Positions 28,621 through 37,581 of a stretch of DNA of 64,000 nucleotides are shown piece after piece. A program made the position numbers and the translations under genes. This DNA comes from Qipengyuania vesicularis (lineage in GTDB: Bacteria; Pseudomonadota; Alphaproteobacteria; Sphingomonadales; Sphingomonadaceae). The stretch is from NCBI RefSeq assembly GCF_019711415.1, contig NZ_JAIGNJ010000001.1, positions 117,001 through 181,000 of the forward strand, in the 5' to 3' direction. Every line of letters begins with the position of its first letter. Within the stretch, counting starts at the first letter, position 1. Under the pieces are notes generated by a model that saw only the letters and a list, made by a program, of their open reading frames with translations, was not told the origin of the DNA and did not search any database.

Positions 28621-29738
28621 GAGCGCACCATATGGTCGCGGTGCACGACTGCGGCGCGTGGGGCATAGCCCAGCTTCTGTTCCTGCTGCTCTTCGCGCAG
28701 ACCAAGGATCGCGCGGCATTCCTCTGCAGTGTATTCGACCAGGCCCTGGCCCAACCGCTCACCCTTCGCGCCGTGGATCGCCACGAGGTCTCCGCGGCGG
28801 AATTCGCCTTCGACTTCGGTAAGTCCGGCGGCGAGCAGGCTCGCCCCGTTTTCAAGTGCGCGCGTGCAGCCCTCATCCACGGTCAGCACGCCCGCAGGTG
28901 CGAGGCGGCCCGACAACCAGGCCTTGCGCGCGCTCTCATCGCCCTGGGGCAGGAACAGAGTCCCCCGACCCGCGTCGAGGGCCCGCCCAATAGGAGCCTC
29001 GTAAGTGCCATTGATGATGGCGAGGGCTATGCCAGCCCGCTCCGCAATGCGGGCCGCCTGGAGTTTTGCCAGCATACCGCCCGAGCCAAGACCGGAGGTA
29101 GAGTCGCCCGTTGCCATGGCAATAACCTGCGGGGTCACTCCCTCGACGGTGTCGACCAGCTGCGCGCCTTCTTCCTTCGGATTGCGATCGTAGAGGCCAT
29201 CCACGTCGGAAAGGAGGAGCACGGCTTCGGCTTGCGCAGCCTGGGCCACGCGCGCTGCGAGGCGGTCGTTGTCGCCGAACCGGATTTCCTCGGTAGCGAC
29301 ACTGTCATTCTCGTTCACTACCGGCACGGCATTCGCCTCGATTAGTCGCTCGAGCGTTGCAGAGGCGTTGAGATAACGGCGACGGTCCTCGAGGTCGTCC
29401 AGCGTAACGAGCATTTGCGCAGCGATGATGTCATGTGCGCCGAGCACTTCGGACCAAAGCCGTGCCAGTTCCACCTGACCGACGGAGGCTGCCGCTTGCG
29501 CATCGGCAAGGCTGTCGCGTCCGCCCTTGGGGAGGTGGAGCTTCGCGGCGCCAAGCGCGATGGCGCCCGAAGATACGACGATGATTTGCGTTCCGCCCTT
29601 GCGCAGTCCTGCCAGCTCACCCGCCAATGTGGCCAGCCAGCCAGCGCGCGGCGAGCCTTGCTCGATCAGCAGCGCCGAGCCGACCTTCACCACCAGGCGC
29701 TTGGCCCCTGCCAGTCCGGATAGCCTAGTCACGGTCAT
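28617..29738 (-). CDS. proB: Glutamate 5-kinase
   Basis: ProB phosphorylates glutamate in the first step of proline synthesis. 373 residues from the ATG at 29738 (4 nt after obg ends). It has RLVVKVGSALLIEQ at the N-terminus, QIIVVSSGAIALG, VPVVNENDSVATEEIRFGDND, LLLSDVDGLYDRNP and GSGGMLAKLQAARIA. A C-terminal PUA domain (VTVDEGCTRALENGASLLAAG onward) matches the long form of the enzyme. proA is not next to it. Operon order on the minus strand is obg-proB-epimerase. Confidence 0.96.
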   Translation of the reverse strand: MTVTRLSGLAGAKRLVVKVGSALLIEQGSPRAGWLATLAGELAGLRKGGTQIIVVSSGAIALGAAKLHLPKGGRDSLADAQAAASVGQVELARLWSEVLGAHDIIAAQMLVTLDDLEDRRRYLNASATLERLIEANAVPVVNENDSVATEEIRFGDNDRLAARVAQAAQAEAVLLLSDVDGLYDRNPKEEGAQLVDTVEGVTPQVIAMATGDSTSGLGSGGMLAKLQAARIAERAGIALAIINGTYEAPIGRALDAGRGTLFLPQGDESARKAWLSGRLAPAGVLTVDEGCTRALENGASLLAAGLTEVEGEFRRGDLVAIHGAKGERLGQGLVEYTAEECRAILGLREEQQEQKLGYAPRAAVVHRDHMVRS

Positions 29739-29742
29739 GGTG

Positions 29743-30867
<1,125 letters not shown>

Positions 30868-33800
30868 CTAGAGGACGAAATCTGCCGCGGTCAGGTCGAC
30901 AGGCTGGTCGCTCTGGATCTGGATGATGAAATCGGCAACGCCGTCACCGTCAGTATCGCCCTCGACGAACGCATTGCCGTTGAACACGAAGGAGCGGAGC
31001 TCGCCTGCAGTGCTCGTGAAGTCGGCCGTTCCGAGGAAGGTAAACGCGTCATCCGCACCGCCTGCAATCGCATCGATGGCAGAGAGGTCGATGAGATCGC
31101 CTTCTGCCTGGTTGAAATCGGTAATGACGTCGGCATTGCCCATCCAGCGGCCCGTATGTCCGGTCTCGAACAGGAATGTGTCGGCGCCGGTGCCGCCCGT
31201 AAGCGTATCCATGCTCCAGCTGCCGATCAGCACGTCGTTGCCATCGCCGCCGACAAGCACGTCGTTCTGACCGCCGCCGTGCAGCAGGTCGTTGCCGATC
31301 CCGCCGTCGAGAAAGTCCTCGCCGCTCGAACCGACCAGCTGGTCGTCGCCTGCTTCGCCGAAGAGCTGGTCAGCGCCTGCCTGGCCGTTGAGCAGGTCGT
31401 TTTCGGTCCCACCCCAGGCGAAATCGTCGCCATTGCCCAGGTAGGCGCGGTCGGTGCCACCGCCGCCATAGACGGTGTCGCTACCGTCGCCGGCCTTGAA
31501 CAGGTCGCCACCGTTATCGCCGGTCAGGATATCGTCGCCCGCACCCCCGTTGAGCTGGTCCCAGCCCGGGCCGCCAATCATGATATCGTTGCCGTCCTGG
31601 CCGAACAGCAAGTCCGAACCGCCGCCACCGCCACCGTCGATCAGGTCGTCTCCGAGGCCGCCGTAGATCAGGTTGACGTAGATGTCGCCGGTCAGCGTAT
31701 CGGCGAAAGCCGACCCGATCAGGTTTTCAAGGTTGGAAAGCGTGTCGATGCCTGCGCCGACCGTGTCCTGCGCAGTGGTGATCGACATGTCCACGACCAC
31801 ACCGGCTGTAGCGGAAGCATAGCTGAGCAGGTCCGTGCCGTTGCCGCCGTCGACAATATCGTCGCCGTCGCCCCCGATGATCGTGTCCCAGCCATGTCCG
31901 GCATTGATGGTATCATTACCGGCGCCGCCTTCGATCAGGTCATTGCCCGCAGCACCGTCGATCGTGTCATTGCCATCCAATCCGAGGATCGAGTTGGCAA
32001 CGTCGTTGCCGGTGATCGCGTCACTGCCAGATCCGGCCACCACGTTCTCGATCACGGTCCCGGCAGCGATCGAAACGTTGCCGATCAGGCCGCCGATATT
32101 CATGAAAGTGTTCTCGACCAGCGTGATGAGCTGGTCCTGACCATGACCCGAATAGTCGAGCGTGTCGATCCCGTCGTTGTCGACGATGGTATAGCCTACG
32201 CCGCTCATGACATTGGCATCGTAGAGATCGCCCGCCGTCGCGTTGAAGCCATAGGTGTCGTTGCCGAGCCGCGTCGATGTGCTGAGGCCATAAAGAGCCT
32301 GGATCGCAGCGATATCGGCGAGAAGCGGCGTCACCGCATCGAATTGCAAGAAGCCGAGACCGGCGAGGTAGAGGTTCGACGAATTGTCGAAGCCAGACAT
32401 CACTGTGTAGGCATTGCTGTCGTTGAGGAAGACGACGTCATTCGCGTCGAACACGGGCGTTTCGCCATTGGCATAACGACCAGCATTACCGAGACCGAGT
32501 GCGTGGCCGATCTCGTGCATGATGAGCTGGCAGGCGCGCGCGGCGCCGACGCCAGTAACATCGCTGCCAAGAGTGATGACTGCGCCATCGATCGCGCCAT
32601 TGGTGACGGAAAGAGCCGTGCCCGTCGATCCGCCGGTTGCAAAGCTGATTGCGCCGCCGGCCTGCTCGACGAAGGCAATGCCCGAAACATCGGTCCATGC
32701 CTGTAGCGAATTGCGCACGAGGTCGGCGGTCGCGGCGTCCAGGCCGGACAAGTCAACGGTGAGCGAGTTGGTCGCGTCGAGCGCCCATACGGCGACAGTG
32801 CCGCCCATCTCGGCGTGCCATGTCGAGGCGATATAGTTCGCCATGTCGTCGGCGCTGGCGGATTCGGGTGCGTAGGTCAGCGCAGCGCTGAGCGTATAGG
32901 CGCCCGCCTGCGACTCGTCGAAGCCACCCACGTCGATGTAGTAGGTGCCGCTGACCGGAGCCGCGAATTCCACGTAGCTGAAGAAGCCGTCGCCGAAATC
33001 GTCATTGGTCATGACGACATTGCCGTCCTGGTCGTAGACCGTGATGACGGTGTCCAGCGCAGTTCCGTCGGTGCCGGCATCGGTCCATACGGCAATCGCC
33101 TGGCCTGCCTGTACGTCGACCTGATACCAGTCGTGATCGCCGGTGAAGTCGAGCATCTCGGCAATCGTATCGCCTGCGGCAATGGTTGCCGCCGTATCGA
33201 CGGAAGCGGGGATTGTGTCGCCCATGTCGACCGTGTCGAAGCTGACTTCGTAGGTTCCGGTGACACCTTCAAAGCCCTGCACGGCGATGTAGAAAACGCC
33301 GTCTGTGTCGGGGGTGTAGAGCAAGGAGGAGAACAGTGTCCCGCTGGCATCGTCATTGCCGGTGATCAGCGTGCCGTTGGCATCATAGAGTGCCAGGACG
33401 GTATCGGTGATCGCGCCTGTTGCGCCGGGAGCAGTGTCGAACTGGTAGGTCGTCCCGGCAGTCAGGTCGACGCGGATCCAATCGCTGTCGAGCGCGCTCG
33501 TGATTTCGCTGGCGAGCGTGTCGCCAGCGATCAGCGTCGCAGTGGTCGTGGTGTCGCCGGCAATGTCGACAGGGCGGTTGCCGCCGCCATTGCCGTTCCC
33601 GCCGCCGGTCGTGCCGCCGCCGTTACCGTTTCCGTTGCCACCGCCATTGCCGCCACCACCAGCATTGCCGTTGGTGCCGCCATTGCCATTCGTACCGCCA
33701 TTGCCGTTGATCGCGCCATTGCCGTTGCCGCCAGCATTGCCATTGCCGCCGCCGTTCCCGCCGCCGTTACCATTGCCGCCGCCGTTGCCGTTACCATTGC

Positions 33801-33870
33801 CGCCGCCCGACGCATCGCCGGACACCAGAGTGCCCGGGTCGAATACCTTCTGCTGCTTAGCCAATGCCAT
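30868..33870 (-). CDS. Large RTX protein: PPC domains, serralysin-like (M10) domain with altered zinc site, Ca-binding repeats
   Basis: 1000 residues. A Gly/Asn low-complexity tract spans residues 21-98, two PPC-type beta domains ~100-212 and ~218-332, then an M10 metalloprotease-like domain ~340-600 with HEIGHALGLGN (452-462) and Met-turn YTVMSGFD (Met491). RTX nonapeptides (GGAGNDTI, GGDGDDIV type) fill ~625-905, and the C-terminus ends DLTAADFVL, like type I secretion signals. There is no N-terminal signal peptide. Serralysins need a third His at the position of Asn462 and use a Tyr at the position of Gly493; both are replaced, so protease activity is doubtful. No type I secretion genes adjoin. 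Confidence 0.88.
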   Translation of the reverse strand: MALAKQQKVFDPGTLVSGDASGGGNGNGNGGGNGNGGGNGGGNGNAGGNGNGAINGNGGTNGNGGTNGNAGGGGNGGGNGNGNGGGTTGGGNGNGGGNRPVDIAGDTTTTATLIAGDTLASEITSALDSDWIRVDLTAGTTYQFDTAPGATGAITDTVLALYDANGTLITGNDDASGTLFSSLLYTPDTDGVFYIAVQGFEGVTGTYEVSFDTVDMGDTIPASVDTAATIAAGDTIAEMLDFTGDHDWYQVDVQAGQAIAVWTDAGTDGTALDTVITVYDQDGNVVMTNDDFGDGFFSYVEFAAPVSGTYYIDVGGFDESQAGAYTLSAALTYAPESASADDMANYIASTWHAEMGGTVAVWALDATNSLTVDLSGLDAATADLVRNSLQAWTDVSGIAFVEQAGGAISFATGGSTGTALSVTNGAIDGAVITLGSDVTGVGAARACQLIMHEIGHALGLGNAGRYANGETPVFDANDVVFLNDSNAYTVMSGFDNSSNLYLAGLGFLQFDAVTPLLADIAAIQALYGLSTSTRLGNDTYGFNATAGDLYDANVMSGVGYTIVDNDGIDTLDYSGHGQDQLITLVENTFMNIGGLIGNVSIAAGTVIENVVAGSGSDAITGNDVANSILGLDGNDTIDGAAGNDLIEGGAGNDTINAGHGWDTIIGGDGDDIVDGGNGTDLLSYASATAGVVVDMSITTAQDTVGAGIDTLSNLENLIGSAFADTLTGDIYVNLIYGGLGDDLIDGGGGGGSDLLFGQDGNDIMIGGPGWDQLNGGAGDDILTGDNGGDLFKAGDGSDTVYGGGGTDRAYLGNGDDFAWGGTENDLLNGQAGADQLFGEAGDDQLVGSSGEDFLDGGIGNDLLHGGGQNDVLVGGDGNDVLIGSWSMDTLTGGTGADTFLFETGHTGRWMGNADVITDFNQAEGDLIDLSAIDAIAGGADDAFTFLGTADFTSTAGELRSFVFNGNAFVEGDTDGDGVADFIIQIQSDQPVDLTAADFVL
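33577..33810 (-). repeat. Gly/Asn-coding low-complexity tract
   Basis: About 78 codons at the N-terminus of the RTX gene read almost only Gly and Asn with a few Ala, Thr and Ile. At DNA level it is an imperfect tandem array of GGCAATGGC-type units (reverse strand). Such a tract is prone to length change by slippage or recombination. In the protein it forms a flexible linker before the first PPC domain. Confidence 0.85.
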
Positions 33871-34275
33871 TGCGCAATCCGTCCTTCATTGCCGTTGCCG
33901 GCGGTGATCTCCTGACCGGTCGGATCGCGCATTCCAGGTAGAATCACCTATGGCGCGCGAAACCAATGGTCCTCGTCACCATCCGTAATGCCGCCAAATT
34001 CTTAACGAGGTGCTACGGAAATGCCCGTTTTGGGCGAAAAATGCCCCTTTTTTCACGGATTTACGTCGAACTATGGTTAACGTGACCTTGCCTTCGCTGC
34101 GGATATGAGGATCGAGGCCCGAGGCGGTGCCCGGGTGAGGGGACCGAATCGCACGAGCACACGCGCCTTTCACCTTTGCGTAACGCTCAGTCCCGGCGGT
34201 TCTAGGCTGGAATTCTTGACACAACCCCTATTTGTTCTCCACATGTTCGCACTCAAGTATGAAGAGGATGAGTCG
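33871..34275. other. Divergent intergenic region between RTX gene and MarR-like gene
   Basis: About 405 nt without a credible gene. It is less GC-rich than its surroundings near 34000-34080 and contains short direct and inverted elements: GCCC-GTTTT-GGGC (34023-34035) and GGGC-GAAAAAT-GCCC followed by six T (34032-34053). The latter is a weak terminator-like structure on the plus strand. The right part holds a TTGACA element and a LexA-type box. The left part must hold the RTX promoter, which I cannot pinpoint; AAGGACGG upstream of 33870 is its likely ribosome site. Confidence 0.6.
34216..34248 (+). promoter_or_regulatory. Putative SOS (LexA) box with -35-like element
   Basis: GTTCTCCACATGTTC at 34234-34248 fits the alphaproteobacterial LexA operator GTTC-N7-GTTC. 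A perfect TTGACA lies at 34216-34221, 12 nt before it, so the box would cover the -10 region. The MarR-like gene starts at 34276. Chance hits to an eight-base pattern are expected about twice per 64 kb over both strands, so the promoter placement is the main support. Confidence 0.5.
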
Positions 34276-35253
34276 ATGCATTCCGATTTTACCTACCAAC
34301 CGGTCTATGATGGGGCGGGATGCCAGCTGGCTGTCACCATCCTTGGCGATCGTGCCGCGGAGCGTGACGAGATGCAGGACGATGCCTTGGCCGCAGGTTT
34401 CCGGGTTCTCGAATGCTGTAGCCTCGAAGAGTTTGCGAGCGGATCTAGCGAGGCGCTGGGCGATCTCGTGCTGGTCGATTGCATAGTGACGGATGCGGCG
34501 ACTACCGCGATCCTTTCCCGGCTGGACATGCGCGCGGGTAAGTCCGGTGCGCAGATGGTCGTGTCGACCTCCATGGCGGCTCTCGACACCGTCTTCGGTT
34601 GCTTTGCGATGTCGGGTGCGCAGATCCTGGTCGATGCGCGCAGGGCCGACCGTGTGATCGCGATGGGGCAGGTGCTGGCGCATGTACCTAACCTTCGCCT
34701 GCGCGAGCTCGCCGAAGAGGACCGGCTGATGCTTCTGCGCCTTACCGAACAGGTGGGCGAGATCGCGCAACGGCTGGAAGGCCTCTCACCCGGCCAGCGC
34801 GAAGGAGGAGGGGCTTTCCGCCTCGAAGCACCGACGCAGCAATGGCGCGGCAGCGACGAAGGGTATGTGGTCAAACGCGGCGAAGCTGCACCGCGCTTGC
34901 CATCAGGGGCTGCGATCCGGGACATGATCCGCCAGCGCCAGACGCGTGCGGAGTTTTTCGATGCCCAGCTGTTCTCCGATCCCGCGTGGGACATATTGCT
35001 CGATCTTGCGGCGTCACGGGCAGAGAGGCGGCAGGTGTGCGTAACCTCCCTCTGCATAGCTGCGGCAGTTCCGGCGACCACGGCGCTGCGCTGGATTTCG
35101 CAAATGGTCGAGGCAAACCTTCTCGTACGCATTCCCGATCCGCACGATCGGCGCCGGGCACATATTGCGCTGGCCGATGCTACGGCCGACCTGATGGCCC
35201 GTTATTTCCAGGCCATTGGCGTGGTCGAGCAGAGCGCTGCGATCCCGGCCTAG
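34276..35253 (+). CDS. Pseudo-receiver / MarR-like winged-helix regulator
   Basis: 325 residues from the ATG at 34276; an ATG at 34243 lies inside the LexA-type box and is less likely. Residues ~10-125 look like a flavodoxin-type receiver fold: LAVTILGDRAAERDEM, LGDLVLVDCIVTD with an Asp where receivers are phosphorylated, QMVVSTS, and AQILVDA lacking the usual Lys. A helical linker (~130-165) follows. Residues ~234-315 resemble a MarR winged helix: AWDILLDLAASRAE, TTALRWISQMVEANLL, DPHDRRRAHIALA. It is probably a DNA-binding regulator, perhaps in the SOS response. It ends interlocked with the convergent cysG-N gene (CTAG 35250-35253). Confidence 0.7.
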   Translation: MHSDFTYQPVYDGAGCQLAVTILGDRAAERDEMQDDALAAGFRVLECCSLEEFASGSSEALGDLVLVDCIVTDAATTAILSRLDMRAGKSGAQMVVSTSMAALDTVFGCFAMSGAQILVDARRADRVIAMGQVLAHVPNLRLRELAEEDRLMLLRLTEQVGEIAQRLEGLSPGQREGGGAFRLEAPTQQWRGSDEGYVVKRGEAAPRLPSGAAIRDMIRQRQTRAEFFDAQLFSDPAWDILLDLAASRAERRQVCVTSLCIAAAVPATTALRWISQMVEANLLVRIPDPHDRRRAHIALADATADLMARYFQAIGVVEQSAAIPA

Positions 35254-36020
35254 TCCGCGTTTCTCAGGATCAGGGTCAGGCCTTCACCCGGCTTCCCTTC
35301 GGGGAGTTCGGCACGCGCGGCGTCCGCTCGCGCCCTCACGAGTATCGCTTCGGACACCTCCGGATCGTGCAGCACGGTGTCGGCCATGCCGAGAAGCCGC
35401 GCCTGCCCGAGCGTAAGATCATCGGGCTCGTCGCTGCGCAGGACGATCTCCACGGTCTGATCCGATACCTGTCCGGCATCCCCATCGAGCCAGCTTTCCA
35501 CCTTGTCGCTCGATCCCGCGTCCAGCACGTCGAGGGGGCCGCCTTGTCCTAGCGCCTCGTCGATCGCGCGCCGCCGCTGGTCCATTTCCGGGAATTTCTC
35601 ACGCATGCGTTCGCGAAGGCCTGCCAGCTTGCGGGCAAGCTCGCCCAGCGATTGCGGAATCAGCGCCTCGAGCCGCAGCCGCAAATGCTTGGCGAGGCCC
35701 GCCGATGCGCCACCCGTGCTGACTGCCACCAGTACGGGATCGCGGTCCAGGACGCTGGGCAGGGTGAAGTCGCACAGGTCGGGCCTGTCGGCCACATTGA
35801 CCAGCAGGCCGGCGCGTTTGAGGCGCAGCGCAGCCTGTTCAGCGGCGCGTTCGTCTTCCAGCGCCACGAAGCCAAGCCGGGCATGGTGGATTTCTGTCTC
35901 GGCGCAGGGAATGCCTCCCGCGCGCTCGATGAGCCGCTTCTTCGCGTCGGCCATCGCGCCATCCCCGACCACGACCACGCGGGTCTGCGCGATGCGGTGG
36001 AAGAGCGGTAGCGAGTGCAT
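35250..36020 (-). CDS. Precorrin-2 dehydrogenase / sirohydrochlorin ferrochelatase (CysG N-terminal type)
   Basis: The 256-residue protein matches the N-terminal half of siroheme synthase: Rossmann RVVVVGDGAMADAKKRLIE, then LLVNVADRPDLCDFTLPS and VLVAVSTGGASAGLAKHLRLRLEALIP. It oxidises precorrin-2 to sirohydrochlorin and inserts iron, completing the pathway begun by cobA at 22205. The nucleotide loop has GDG where many members have GGG. A C-terminal extension of ~70 residues is less conserved. It overlaps the lysA stop region by one base (TGATG), lysA being upstream on the minus strand. Confidence 0.88.
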   Translation of the reverse strand: MHSLPLFHRIAQTRVVVVGDGAMADAKKRLIERAGGIPCAETEIHHARLGFVALEDERAAEQAALRLKRAGLLVNVADRPDLCDFTLPSVLDRDPVLVAVSTGGASAGLAKHLRLRLEALIPQSLGELARKLAGLRERMREKFPEMDQRRRAIDEALGQGGPLDVLDAGSSDKVESWLDGDAGQVSDQTVEIVLRSDEPDDLTLGQARLLGMADTVLHDPEVSEAILVRARADAARAELPEGKPGEGLTLILRNAD

Positions 36021-37282
36021 CAGCCTTCAAGCCAGTCGGGCACGCGTTCGGCATCCATGATCGCACCGGCCGCGATCCTGTCTGCCACCACCGCATGCTT
36101 GTCGCCGTCGACCAGCACTTCGGCCACGAAGCCGCGCGAGTTGTAGCTCGACGCCATGGTCGCACCGTAGGCCCCTGCCGTGCGGAAAATGGCGAGATCG
36201 CCCGCCACCAGCACGTCGCATTCGCGGTCCATGGCGAAGGTATCTCCGGTCTCGCATATCGGCCCGACGATATGGGAGATGGCCTTTTCACCGGTTGGCT
36301 CGACCGCGTCGAAATCATGCCATGCTCCGTACATCGCGGGCCGAGCGAGGTCGTTCATCGCGGCATCGACGACAACGAAAGGCCGCTCGATCCCCCGTTT
36401 GACGCGAATGACACGGGTCAACAGCACGCCCGCATTGCCTGCGATGACGCGGCCCGGTTCGAACATCAGCTGCACGTCCCAATCCCGGGTGACCCGCGCC
36501 ACCATCTCACCATATTCTGCGGGTGCGGGCAGCTGCTCGCCTGCCTTGTAGGGCACACCAAGGCCACCACCGAGATCGGCATGGGTGACCTGGCAGCCCG
36601 ACGCGCGCAGGCTGTCGATCAGCGATCCGACCTTCTCGAAAGCCGCTTCCAGCGGTGTGAGATCGGCCAGTTGGCTGCCGATATGGACCGCGATGCCGCG
36701 CATATCGACCCCGTCCTCCTCGGCCAGCGCGGCGTAGATTTCCTGCGCCCGGTCGAACGGCACGCCGAACTTGTTCTCCCGCTTGCCGGTGGAAATCTTC
36801 TCATGCGTGCGCGCATCGACATCCGGATTGACCCGCAATGCGCATGCCGCACGCTTGCCGAAGCGTCGGGCGATGGCGGCGAGTTCGTAGCCTTCTTCCT
36901 CGCTCTCGATATTGAATTGCCCGATGCCGGATTCGAGCCCCTGCTGAAGCTCGGCGTGCGTTTTCCCGACACCGGAGAAGACGATATCCTCCGGTTTCAT
37001 CCCGGCAGCGAGCGCGCGGGTGAGTTCGCCTCCCGAGACGACATCGGCGCCATAGCCCTCGTTCGCCAGCACGCGCAGCACCGCAAGGTTGGGATTGGCC
37101 TTCACCGCAAAGGCGATATGCGGGTCTTTCAGTCCCGAGAGCGCATTGCGGAACACGCGGGCGTGGCGCACCAGCGTGGCACGCGAATAGACATAGACGG
37201 GCGTGCCGTATTCTTCGGCAATCGCCGGGAGAGGGACATCTTCGGCATGGAGGATGCCGTCACGAAGCTGGAAGTGATCCAT
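36020..37282 (-). CDS. lysA: Diaminopimelate decarboxylase
   Basis: LysA converts meso-diaminopimelate to lysine with PLP. 420 residues from the ATG at 37282, which has AGAGGCACGGAC upstream; a start at 37300 would add six residues. The PLP Lys lies in IAFAVKANPNLAVLR, followed by GADVVSGGEL, VHIGSQLADLTP, THADLGGGLGVPY, FEPGRVIAGNAGVLLT and the C-terminal CETGDTFAMDRE. It lies in a minus-strand run argH-lptM-lysA-cysG-N. Confidence 0.96.
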   Translation of the reverse strand: MDHFQLRDGILHAEDVPLPAIAEEYGTPVYVYSRATLVRHARVFRNALSGLKDPHIAFAVKANPNLAVLRVLANEGYGADVVSGGELTRALAAGMKPEDIVFSGVGKTHAELQQGLESGIGQFNIESEEEGYELAAIARRFGKRAACALRVNPDVDARTHEKISTGKRENKFGVPFDRAQEIYAALAEEDGVDMRGIAVHIGSQLADLTPLEAAFEKVGSLIDSLRASGCQVTHADLGGGLGVPYKAGEQLPAPAEYGEMVARVTRDWDVQLMFEPGRVIAGNAGVLLTRVIRVKRGIERPFVVVDAAMNDLARPAMYGAWHDFDAVEPTGEKAISHIVGPICETGDTFAMDRECDVLVAGDLAIFRTAGAYGATMASSYNSRGFVAEVLVDGDKHAVVADRIAAGAIMDAERVPDWLEG

Positions 37283-37344
37283 GTCCGTGCCTCTGCCCAA
37301 TCGGGCGCCGCGTGTCTAACAAGCAGTCCTTTGCCCGCTGCAAC

Positions 37345-37581
37345 TCACTCGGGTGGCAGGTCGAAGGGATCGTCTTCGCGCTCTTCGCTTCGGGTACGCA
37401 GCTCGACCGAGCGATCGGGCGCCGCCTGCGAATCGAGCGCCAGCAATTCCCGCGCGTCCGGCTGCACCTCGGCGCCGTAGGGGCGGGGTGGCAGTTCTTG
37501 TCCGGCCAGCGGTTCAAGGTCCGCCTTTTGCCCGCAAGCGGCTAGCGCGGTGCAGACAAGCAAGAGAGCGGGAATGCGCAT
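37345..37581 (-). CDS. lptM: Small LptM (YifL)-type lipoprotein
   Basis: A 78-residue lipoprotein: signal [16 protein letters not shown] followed directly by GQKADLEPLAG, close to the CGQKGPL motif of LptM/YifL. LptM assists disulfide maturation of the LPS translocon LptDE in enterobacteria. The rest is a Glu/Arg/Pro-rich tail with no fold. Its ATG overlaps the argH stop by 1 nt (TGATG), and it precedes lysA, the usual argH-lptM-lysA arrangement. Confidence 0.85.
   Translation of the reverse strand: MRIPALLLVCTALAACGQKADLEPLAGQELPPRPYGAEVQPDARELLALDSQAAPDRSVELRTRSEEREDDPFDLPPE

Noticed and set aside
33577-33810. Gly/Asn tract considered as a CRISPR-like or satellite array
   Set aside because: Units are short, irregular and in frame with the RTX gene; no spacers of constant size.
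34243-34275. ATG at 34243 as start of the MarR-like gene
   Set aside because: It lies inside the LexA-type box and lacks a ribosome site; the ATG at 34276 is preferred.
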